From NCBI GenBank assembly GCA_013398015.1, contig VZRR01010839.1, positions 449,553-513,552 of the forward strand: a stretch of DNA of 64,000 bases, given 5' to 3'. Positions 53,786 through 64,000 of the stretch are shown piece by piece; within the stretch, counting starts at the first letter, position 1; each line of letters begins with the position of its first letter. The translations under genes were made by a program, and so were the position numbers. This DNA is from Oreocharis arfaki. Taxonomy: Eukaryota; Chordata; Aves; Passeriformes; Paramythiidae. The notes beneath the pieces were generated by a model. That model was not told where the DNA came from, searched no databases, and was given only the letters and a program-made list of their open reading frames with translations.

Positions 53786-56700
53786 GCAATTTTAAGTGAG
53801 AAAATGTGTAGGAAGATTAAAACCACACGACTGTGTTAGTATACCCACAAATACATACAGAAATAATTTTACATAAAGTATCAGGAACAACACATTACAA
53901 ATACAAATGCTAGACTCAAATGTTATAGGCATTTTTCTTGACCTTTCAAAATGGTCTTTCAAAAACAAATACCTCATTTTGATGGGTGTGGGATACTCAA
54001 AAGCTCTAAATTAAATGCCTCAAAAGCAGACTTCAAAACTGTGTTCTAAAGTGTATTGAATTAGGCTCCACAAGACAAGGTTTTGGCACCTGTTCTTGAA
54101 ATGAAGGGAAAAAAAGCACATTGAAACAAGATTGTGCATTATTTTTCAGGAATTCAGCAATTTCTTGGAGAGATTTAATTTACTACAGCTTTGAAATAAC
54201 AGAGTGCACATTTTGAATGGTTGGGACTGGGTAACAGCTAGCACAGAAGCCTCAGGGGATTTTGTTGTAGTTAATGCATCCTTCTGTTCTGTTCCTACTT
54301 TTGCATCCTACTTTTACATGCAAAAGAAAATGTTTGTGCTTAATGCAGTATTTATAGCTATAAGTAATAGTCAGTTCATTTCTGGTTTTAATGTACCAGC
54401 ATGGATAAGAAATACACAGAACTATATCTGTATTATTGCTACTACTTTGCAAAATATTGTATATATTGCAAAGCTGGCTCTCTAATAGAAGGCAGTTACA
54501 GACTTCTGCACTGAAATCTTCCAAAGTTGATACTGCAATCACAAACATGTGTTGTTACACTTCTTGTGGCTCATCTCCACATGGTGCAGCTGTTGCGTTG
54601 GCTAAAGAAAATGCAGGCCCAAGGGAAACAAATTTAATTCAGCTGGGGTGATTTCCACTAAAAAAAGTGCTTTAAGGAGAACAGGTGCCTTACAGTAAGA
54701 GGGATTGTTTGAGAGGTTTTCCCCAAAGTTGCTTTGCTTCTAGGAAAGCTATTCTAAAGTGGTAGGCCTGTGATAATAATCTTTTGCAGTCTAGTTTTTA
54801 AATAATATCATTCAGAAATGCAATGGATTCCAGAAATTCTATTTTTGTTTGTTTGGCTCAGTCCTAGGACAGGAAAGCTAGTATAGGACCTTATGCTGTA
54901 AATTAGGAGCTGGAGGAAGGCTCATTGCTGTTCTTCAGATTCCTCAGCCTCAAAAAGTTTTGTTTAACCAACGAATGATTGTACCAGGCAGACCTGCAGC
55001 CCATGTGAGTCACCAGCTGACACCCCTAGAGCTGTGCCTGTTTAAACCTATATAACTATTGGTTTAATTTTTTTCTAAATTCACTTAAATGTAGCTCCCT
55101 CCTAAATATGTTTCCAGTTAGTCAAAATAGATAAGCTAAGGTTTACTATGCTCTCTAAGAAAACAGTATTAAGTGTATGACTTTTTTTCTTTTCCAGGAA
55201 GACCTTTACTTTATGTACTATGAAACCTCCTCTAGCTCCGTCATGCATTCCTACCTCTCTGCTTTCTGTGTGCTCTGGTTTATCAGAATGGAAACTGTTT
55301 GACTGATGTTCAGAAGCCTTCACGCTATGGGCAGTAGCACATCCCACAGCACTGAGGCACTGGGATCCCTGGAAGCTGGGAAAGACTTTTCCCAGCAGGC
55401 TCTCAGGATGTCTCTCTCTGTCAGTGCTGACCAAACCAGCCCTTCAGACAGATACTGCAGCAGACAGCAGATCTTTCTCTTCCTCTTGTCAGCTCTCTTT
55501 CCAAAACGGGGTTGCTGCAGAGGGCACTCTCTTGTTGTGTGGATGCCTTCATACTGCACTCTCCTCCTTTGGGCCTGTTTTTTCTGTCTCTTCCAAGTTC
55601 AGAATTCCTTCTCTTTGAGGCAACAGAAGTCCAAATGAGGGATGATTTTTCCACACAGATCCCATTCCTTGGTTCCCCTATGGGATGTATAGGAGTTTCT
55701 TTCAGCTCTTCTTTATCACATCTTAACTAAATAAATGTTATTACGATATTCTGTTTTTATTTTTGCGAAGTTAAGCTTCTTAGCTCCTTCTTCAATATTT
55801 ATTGCCACCTGTTGTGCCTTCAGAGGGTCTTATGCAAACCCTGGGCTGTTTTTCAGACTTTTTCTCAGATTTCAGAATTGAAGGCCCAGTACTCCTCCCT
55901 TTGAATAACATTCAGAACTCAACAAGGTCAATAGCAAAATTCCTGACAATTTTGATCTGTCTGTATGTCTGCACATAAAGGCCTGCAACAACTCCTGCAT
56001 TTTTGCCAACTTCCCCTCACCAAAGGAAAGAAAGTTGTTCTGCCCTTGCCACTTTTCTCAACAAAAACCCGAAATCACACTGATGGAAAGAACGGCCATG
56101 GATATGCCTGAATTTAAAAGCCAGGAGTAGATGGACCTATACCCTGCCAGTGAGGGGAAAAATCCAAATTAACACAATAAGGAGAAACCTGCATTTGCAG
56201 TGAAACCATTATAGAGACACTCACTCTTTACTGTGTATATGTACAACCAGTATCCCAAACACTGGAAAAAAAAAAAAGAATTATTATTTGTAGAGTGACA
56301 TGAATTCAGCAGTGTCCGAGTGTCACTGAAGGAAGCTGCTTAGAGTGATACGCGAATTTAAGATTAACCTCTTGCTTTTCATGGTGTTGGACTCTGTGGT
56401 TATCAGGGAAGTTTTATGTTTGAGGTTCAGGGAGAAGGTGATGGCCATGTCCTCTGAATGCTTTCAGATGACTGATTTTCAGAATGCTGTTGGCATTCTT
56501 CCAGCTGGAGGTCTGGCCATTAGATAAGCTTAGCATTATGGTGGCCATTTGCAAAACAGATGAGAGCAGGAATAGCAAGAGGAAATGAGAAACCTAAGAA
56601 ACCTACTGAAACTCCCTGAAAAGAAAGAGCTAGCATTGGAAGGAAAAGTCTTAGATCCTTCCACTGAAAGAAAAACTATTAAGCATAAATTTTCAGCTGG

Positions 56701-56879
56701 TGAAAGTATAACCACTACCCCAGGGGAGACAAAAACACTGGCTGAAGCAACACTACCACAAGTACCGGCTAAAGAAATCTAGGAAACATTGCACTGCACT
56801 GACTTCCTGTGTGAGAGTCTAGACAAAAGTTTTTAGACATTGCCAGATAGGATACATTTACTTCTGCTTCCAGGTCAGG

Positions 56880-56920
56880 TTTGTTTGTTGGTTTGTTTGT
56901 TTGTTTGTTTGTTTGTTTTT
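56880..56920. repeat. (TTTG)n microsatellite
   Basis: About nine TTTG units with one interruption (ttgg) near the start. Confidence 0.92.
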
Positions 56921-58880
56921 AATGGTGAAGCCCATAGCTCTGTTGGCTAAGAACCCTGTTTAATAATCCCTCCTCTGCCAGTATTTAAATTGTGTTAAAT
57001 GGCATTGGAGCATTGCACTACCAGAAGATTTGGCAGATATCATTTGGCAGATCCCGTGGTGGCCATTCACATCACCCTTACAGCTGCCTCTTCCCTCTCT
57101 CTGCCAGAAATTACTGTTTCTGGAAATGGCTTGGCAAAAGGATCATACCTGTACTTCAGCAGTTCTTGTTCAGCCAGATGCTGTAATTCAACCTCGCAAG
57201 CAGATATAGTTGAGGGCTATTCATTTAGTAGCTGAAGTCTCCTTTGCACTGGCATTTGGAAATGTTGTGAGCAGTGATCCTTGGTTACCGCATTTTCACT
57301 ATCAGGCTTTCACGTGGCAATGGAACTTGATGTGGTGGAAACAGGAATGAGGCTCTCTCCACTGATAATTTCCTGGCAGAGAGAAAATATTAAGTCATCT
57401 TTTTTTAATTAAATAGCCTCACCTGAGTAAATACTCTAGCGATTCCAATTTTTAATTTTATTATCATAGCCTGTTGCTCAAGCTGTGTTTTCTGACTGTG
57501 CAGCAATAATAGTGCTATGAGCACATGAAGATTTTTCAAACTGGCATTGTATTCGGTTCCTTTTACATTTCCACACATAATCTGCATAACATTATTAAAT
57601 CTTTCCTGTACATTATTTAGCCTCTGGGATCAAATGAAATCATACATAACTGGAACTCTTTGGACTTTGACAGATGTCCTCTGGCAGATTTTGTGCAGCA
57701 GTTTTTAAGTTGTTACTGCTTTTAGCTATTTTCTTGGCCTTTTCCTGGAATTGGACATGTGTCAGCTGCTCTGGTGGAAAACACTAACCTCTTAGCTTTT
57801 AAAGATGATAAAAGTGGGTTTGAGTTACTGTACCAGACTTTGAACTGAAGCAACTTGAAGCAAAGGTATGATCCTTTTCACCAGCTCACCTGCAGGAAGA
57901 GTAGTGCTCCACAGACAGCTGTCAAAAGGGTTGGGAAGGTAATGTGGAGGTCTTGCTTGCAAGCTTCTGGAGGAATATTTACAGCATCTTGCCTCTGGTC
58001 CTTTTTTCATGAGAGAGCACAGGGAAGCTGGGTATTCTGCTAAAACAGTGAAGGTCATGAAAAAAATACTAAACTTTTGCAGCTCTGTTTTGAAATAATA
58101 CAGATTCTCCTGAAACTGATCTGCTTTGTGGGCTGTCTCCTACTGTGGAGTTATGAAGTTACCCTAAGTAATACTGTACCTAGACAGTGCACAGTTTGTT
58201 TCATCTCTACATCTGCACAAGGCTTTTTATGTGTGGGAGAGCTTTTTCTACCTTGTGTATTTTGTAAGTAACCTCTTTGATAAAGAGAACCCTAGACTTA
58301 CTATGTCTGCCTAAGTTACTATACTTTTTACAGATTTGGAGCAAATAAAAATAGTCATCCCAACATCCATCATTTGTATTTTAAAAAATCTGCATCAACT
58401 ATATAATACAGAAAAAATCTCACACCATCATATTTTAATGAGTTTAGGCATTTCTGAACAACTGAGAACTTAAATCTGTGAATAAACTGAAGAATGTGTC
58501 ACTGCATTCAAGAAGCATACTTTCATTTTAAGAAACCACAGCTGCAACAATAAGATGGAAATTTGACCCACACTAGGTTGGAGGTGGCAAGGATTAAAGG
58601 TATGGAATTAGAAAAGAAACCCCTTATGCTGTTGAACAGAATATGGGACATAAATCAATGACTAACTTTGGCTAAGCTTTGCCTTTTGGAGGTATGCAGC
58701 ATTGCAGCTTCACAGTTATCAGTATTTGTCATCTTGAGTATCAGTACACATGCCAGATGCAAAAGAGGGGCCCAGAGAGAACATGGGGGATGAGGAAAAG
58801 AAAATTAATAGTTTCAGTGACAATGTACAGTATTTTGATGTGAAACAGAACTTCTGTAATATTTCAAGGGGTTTACATAC

Positions 58881-58902
58881 AGATAGATATATATATATAT
58901 AT
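58881..58902. repeat. GATA/(TA)n microsatellite
   Basis: Two AGAT units pass into about seven TA units. Confidence 0.85.
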
Positions 58903-61584
58903 GAACAAAAGCTGTTGGAAATAAGCCTTTGACTTCAAAATGTGCCTGATTAAAAAGAATACTGATAAAAATTGAGACGAGAACAGCTGGAACTTTGATT
59001 GTAGTTATACTTTCTTCTGGATGTTTATTTCTAGATCACTTTTGCAGCTGCTTTTATCTACTCCTTAGAAGTTGTTTTAGATTCGGGGAACCATTAGCTA
59101 TAAAAGTAAACATCAGCTCAAGTTGGTTTTATAGATCTTCTTGAAACCATTGAGGGTGGGAAAGATAATATGAGACTAATGCTGAACTAGATCAGACTTA
59201 TGTGATACTTTGAACAGCCTTTTAGCATTTCAGGCTCCACCTGTAACTCTAACAGAATGTTGAGTATTTCTGATATTGTTCTTTATTAAGCAGTTAGGAA
59301 TTTCCAAGCTCTAGGAATTAAAATACTCTTTTTGGAAAACTTAAATTCATGTCTTACTGTTGTTCAAAAGACAGAATGCTTTCAAGTATGCCTCCCCTGT
59401 CTCGGTACAGAGATGGTCCTTAAAACTAGTTCTGCTGCCTTTCAGTATCTGTCATATATAAATATTATGCCTTGAATAAAACAGATCTGCAGTTTTGACT
59501 CCACTTCACTCTGTTTTGTTATTGTAGTTGTTTAAGAGTTCTTTAATAACTGTGGGTTTTATTTGCTTAGGAGATGCCTGTTTGGAGACTGGAGAAAGGT
59601 CAGGGTTAACCCTGCTTAACCTTAGCTAATGACCTATATTGGTGGTCTCTTTTAGATCTCAGGAGTGTCAGCAATGATGCTGTGGCCACTGACTGACTTT
59701 CATGACAGGTCCCACTGAAATAAACACTGCTATACTTACTTTATGCTTCTTTCCAGTAGAAATTTTTACTACACTATATTGATCAAAGCCCTCTGGTCAG
59801 CCACTGAGTCTTCTCTATTTTCAGATTTAAGATTCTAAGAATTCAAGTACAAGATACATTTTGTTAAAAAATCCTTTCAGATGGCTTCATGAGTCTTCTT
59901 GTGGGACCATTCCTGGATTTGAAAAATATTTTTTCAGTTTCTATATTCAGCTTTCATTTCTCTGTCCTAAGTATTTCTGTTAATGATGGAGATTTCCTCA
60001 CAATTCTCCATAGGCTCTCTCTCTAGACTCCCTGAAAGCCCCTAGTCTTGCAGACGCCATGGATCCTTGCGTCCATCACAGCCAGGAAGGCTGTCATTCC
60101 AAAGCATTCCTTGTCCCAGGGTCTCTTCTGCTCCCTTCCACACACCCACAGCCTCCCAAAAGAGCAGGGTGCTGTGCCTTCGCAGGTAGGCTCCATCCAG
60201 CAGTTCAGAAACACATGGCCTCATGGCAACAGTGAGATTCAAAAACTCCTGCTTGCATTTGGGCAACCAGTAGTCATCAGGACAACTGAAGTGGAAAAGG
60301 AGAATATATACTGCACTGGAAAATTTGCAGTGACAGTATCTCTTTTCCCTTTTCTCTGAAGCTGAAAATAACAGGCCTTGAGTCAGTTCTGTTGCTGCTT
60401 CAATGTCATGTCCTTGGCTTTCAGCACTCGTCTGGTGCTAAAATGAGTTTTGGTGCTGAAATGAATGGGATTTATGGCTTTCTGGGAGACAGTTTCCATA
60501 GGGGAATTTGAAAGAATAGTATAAGAACTAATAATTTTCACCAGCCTAGCATGGGTAAGTCAAATAAATTAAAGAGTTAATGCAAACAAGGCAGACCTGC
60601 AATAATCATTGATACTGTTTATGAGACAGACCATGCCATCTACTCTAGACTAAACAGAGAAAAGGGCCATTGGCAAGCTTCATCCTACCCTTCGCCACCC
60701 TGTCCAAGTCCCTCAAATACTTCTGTGGCGTCTGTGAAAGGGAACTAAGGAGAGCAAGCAAAATGCCAGTCCTCTGAGCAGGGACCTGTACCATTGCGGG
60801 AACAGAAAACAAAAGTCCATGTGCAAAGAAGGTGGAAATCCACTGCTGGATCTTTACTCTGATTTGTCCTGGTTTCACATGCTTTCAGTTTGTTGCTGAC
60901 TCATGATATCCAGACACCAGAGGCTGTCTGCCATGATACACTGGGCTCAGCTCAACAGGAAGGGAAGGAAAATGAGATAGAAGAGTATTCTTTACCAGAA
61001 AGTATTCTGACTGGTCCATGCCCAGCTCAGTTCCATTCCTGAACTGATCTGTTCCTTTTCCCAGCTGTTGCTTTGGCTGTACTCCAGAGTAATCTCACCC
61101 TGATCCTTCCCCACAGTGGCTATGGAGAGTTCATGGAGAAAAAGGACTCTTTCCCATGCCGTAAGTTAAATTCGAACTGCTCTACTCTGCAAAATCTCTA
61201 AGGTGTATAAGTCAGCATGACATCCACAGACTCTGTGTTGGTGCAACTGTCCTTTCACCCAACAGGATGATGCACACAGTAGTGCTATGAGGTGGCAGCA
61301 GAAGCTGAGAACACCAGCACTTAAGGCAAAAACAAGGTAGTCATACAGATAGCAGTGCCAACAACTTAACTCATGGAAAAGGACATGAAAGCAGGCATGA
61401 TGAAAATTCTTGCCTAGAACAGTAACTGCTCTTGGGTTTTTTATACACTTTTGTTCATTTGTTTATTTTTATGAGGCAGTCTGAAAATAATATCCCTGAT
61501 TTAGTAAATATTTAAAACTAGCAGTAAACCACACATTCAGCAGATGACTGGCATATGAAGACATTGAAGCACCTGCTTAGATAC

Positions 61585-61650
61585 TGCCCTGGGTAGCAAT
61601 GATCTTAAGCATGCACTTAAACGCTTTTTGGATCATACCCAGTAGAGATA
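61585..61650. repeat. Possible ancient amniote interspersed repeat
   Basis: cttaagcatgcacttaaacg followed by ctttttggatca resembles a dispersed element seen in archosaur and turtle DNA that contains a cttaagc-tgcttaagtgcttt core. The match is from memory, short and degraded. Confidence 0.3.
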
Positions 61651-63044
61651 TAGAGTTATGTTCAGCCTTGGCAGTGTCTTAAAGTGCTTTCTAATGCCTT
61701 ACCCTGGTAAGCTTTTCCTCAATTTCCTTTTATTTCAGCAATCTTCAATAACTTAACCTTCAAAAACCTGGTACTATTAAGAAGTGCAGGGTTTCATCAG
61801 TAAGGCTTGTCTGGACATTGTAGAAGTGAGTTTGCCCGGGAATAACTGTTGGTTTTTTGTTATATCCATTATTGTCCTTTTCTTTGAATTAGACGCCACA
61901 AACAACTGAAAAAAACACACAGAGATTAATACAGACATTGTGCACATCTGTAAGTGATGATTTGCATATGCTTGCACCGTGCTTGTAATGCTCTGAAAAT
62001 ATCTGAAATGCTCTGTAGTATCCTGGTTTATAACATATCCTTCACCACAGTTTACACATTGAGAATGCATGCTGAAAACAGGAAACACGCATGTGGAGGG
62101 TAGGTAAAAGAGGATTATAGTATGCATGCATTCGACAGAATAGTCCCAGTTTAAGAGTATCATAAGCATCAGGCTTGCATAAACAAATCAGTGCTTAACC
62201 CACAGATGTATGTAATGACCATATGGATTGTGCATGTTTACAACTGGAAAAAACTCTCTGAGCTTTTCTATTGTTTGTTGACTTACACCCTATAATATTA
62301 ATTTTATCTGTGAAACCAAGTTATTCACTGAGATATTGCAAGTTCTTAAAAGGAAATGGAGTTATTTAATATATGCCACCGGACAAGATGTGTGGGTCTG
62401 TTCTCTGCTGCCTTGGAGTTCTCACGTCCTAGGTGAGTTATGAGGCATGTGACCAAAGGTACAACTGCATTTCTTAAACCAATTTATCGCTTTTATACAA
62501 TATTTATTTTAGATTTCCCCCCAGCAGTTGGCTCAGAGATTGCAAACTTCATGATCCTTTCGGCCTGAGGCAGCTGCAGAACTTCATGGGAGCCTGAACC
62601 CCTCCTTTGACATAGGAGTGGAGTCCACAAAACCATGGTCATGCAGCAGGCAGGCACCCCTGAAGCCCTGCCGACCTTCACCTTGCAGGTGTCCTGTGAC
62701 ACGTCTGCCAAGAGGGGTAAAATGCCACCACCAGAGAGTAAGCAGAGCCTGTCAGCCTGGGGACCCTCTGCAGTCCCGAGGCTCAGCTTGGAGGCGTCGG
62801 CGGCGAGGTATGGAGCAACAAGAAAGGGGCCCACTCGTGTGCAATCGGTGTCTGTGCTTCCACAGCACAGCCTGCTCAGTGTTTCTGTGCTGACGGCCAG
62901 GAAGACTTTAGCCTAAAGGTTGCTTAAACCAAACTATAGCAAGGTACGGCATGTTGTATTTCTTTATGTCTTGACATCTGCTCACTTCAGACGCCACAAA
63001 TACCTCTTATTGCTGATGGTGGTGGAAGGAACACTTTAGGCTAG

Positions 63045-63790
63045 AAACGTCCATTTATCGAGGGCTCGGGGCCCGCCGTCGGGGCAAGACGGCAGCACCG
63101 CAGCTGGCGGCGTCCTCTCCTCGGTCTCCGCGGCGCCGGCGGCCGCCGCCGCATCATCCGCCGCCCCATCCGCACCGCTCTATTGCATCGCGGCAATAGC
63201 AGCGGCACAGCGCGCACGTTCCCCGCGATAAGCGGCCCCCACCGCTCTGCTCACGGCAAAGCCGGACGCGGCCAAAGGCGGTTTGACACTTCTCCCCGTG
63301 CTCCCGTCAGCCCCGCGGTGTCCGACATGGAGCCGGGAGCTTCGAGGGCGAGGGGCCAGAGCTCGGCAGTGGCTGGAGAACAAAAGCTCCCCGGGGCTTT
63401 GTGTTCCCTAGAGACGGGAAGACGAGGAGGAGGCACCCGTCGGGCTGGCTGCGGTAGTGATGCACGTCGGGGAGGCATCGGGGCGGGCAGCCGCAGTGCC
63501 GCGGGCGAGACGGCTGGGCCCGCTCCCTGCTGCCTGGGGACAGCCCCGCGGCCGGGACCGCGGGCAGGGGCCGAGGGCGACGCAGTGGCAGGGCTTGTGC
63601 ACCCGGGGTAGATGCGGGCGGTATCCAGCCCGCTGAGATCGTTGCGTGCTTAATTACTTTCTTCATGGAAATTATTCGCAGAGATATTCTACGGGGATCT
63701 GAGTCCGAGAAGGGAAAAAGGGGACGCTGAGCGGGAGTTGCACCGGCGGAGTACCCCCGAGCCTGCCAAGAGCCGCGTCCCCGGCTGCCT
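63045..63790 (+). promoter_or_regulatory. Second CpG island, possible OSR2 promoter region
   Basis: A sharp rise in GC and CpG content begins near 63045. It includes a CCG-rich tract at about 63127-63165 and a 6-bp inverted repeat at 63181-63198. In amniotes the gene upstream of STK3 in divergent orientation is OSR2 (a zinc-finger regulator), so this could be its promoter or first exon. No OSR2 coding sequence is visible before the window ends, so the assignment rests on synteny alone. Frames such as 63183-63611 look like high-GC artefacts. Confidence 0.45.
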
Positions 63791-63946
63791 ACGCCTGTTT
63801 GTCAAATCTTGGCATTTCCTGACTAGTTCATTAAAAACAAAACAGAATATCCCACCCAATAAACCGGAGCGAAGTCGGTGATGATCTAGTCACCAAGAAA
63901 CACCAGCGGAATCAGATGCCAGATAGACGGGCGGTCACTGTTTTCC

Positions 63947-63950
<4 letters not shown>

Positions 63951-63977
<27 letters not shown>
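63951..63977. repeat. 27-nt poly(A) run
   Basis: Uninterrupted adenines follow a short pyrimidine stretch (ttttccttct) and precede a C/G-rich stretch at the end of the window. No processed-transcript signature was recognised before it. Confidence 0.9.
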
Positions 63978-64000
63978 CACCCGGGGGGGAAGCGGAGCGT

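Larger units (their letters stand above)
46661..63044. other. Intergenic sequence between the two CpG islands
   Basis: About 16.4 kb with no recognisable protein-coding exons on either strand. It contains simple repeats at 56.88 and 58.88 kb, an AT-rich diverged repeat cluster near 53.7 kb and a possible old interspersed repeat near 61.6 kb. The plus-strand frames near 47.6, 54.2, 55.3 and 62.6 kb resemble nothing I know. Distal regulatory elements for either neighbouring gene could lie here but cannot be seen by inspection. Confidence 0.7.

Noticed and set aside
42165..58902. CRISPR arrays, tRNA or rRNA genes
   Set aside because: Only simple microsatellites were found. No regularly spaced repeats with unique spacers and no cloverleaf-type sequence were noticed.
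63183..63611. 142-codon plus-strand frame in the right CpG island
   Set aside because: High-GC low-complexity translation that does not match the OSR2 N terminus or any protein I know.

Overview
The window looks like avian nuclear DNA. It is AT-rich intronic and intergenic sequence with short canonical GT/AG-bounded exons, two CpG islands and several CR1 retrotransposon remnants, the typical LINE of birds and other sauropsids. There are no bacterial-style gene clusters. Nearly all short reading frames outside the exons listed here look like chance.

The only gene I can identify firmly is the 5' half of STK3 (MST2, a Hippo-pathway kinase), on the minus strand. Six coding exons lie at 45858-45880, 38892-38972, 38333-38461, 36280-36394, 18816-18980 and 18221-18388. 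Together they give 681 nt, or 227 codons, running from the start methionine through the kinase activation segment. All internal splice sites are canonical, the reading phase is kept across all five junctions, and no lesion is visible. The remaining kinase C-lobe, linker and SARAH domain must lie left of the window: I found no further STK3 exon in 1-18220.

Layout: 1-18220 is STK3 intron 6. It holds a CR1 fragment, a G-rich run, and an unexplained exon-like open frame at 13669-13944. 18981-36279 is the large intron 4, which carries most of the repeats: three substantial CR1 remnants, a short CR1 tail, a solo retroviral LTR with a perfect 6-bp target-site duplication, and three single-N assembly joins each flanked by a near-identical duplicate. 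38973-45857 is intron 1. 45700-46660 is the STK3 CpG-island promoter, with ZNF143-type motifs. 46660-63040 is intergenic sequence with little recognisable content. 63045-63790 is a second CpG island. By conserved amniote synteny it may be the OSR2 promoter region, but no OSR2 coding sequence is visible.

I did not find a convincing new biological system. The observations most worth checking are the orphan exon-like frame, the duplicated N joins and the solo LTR.
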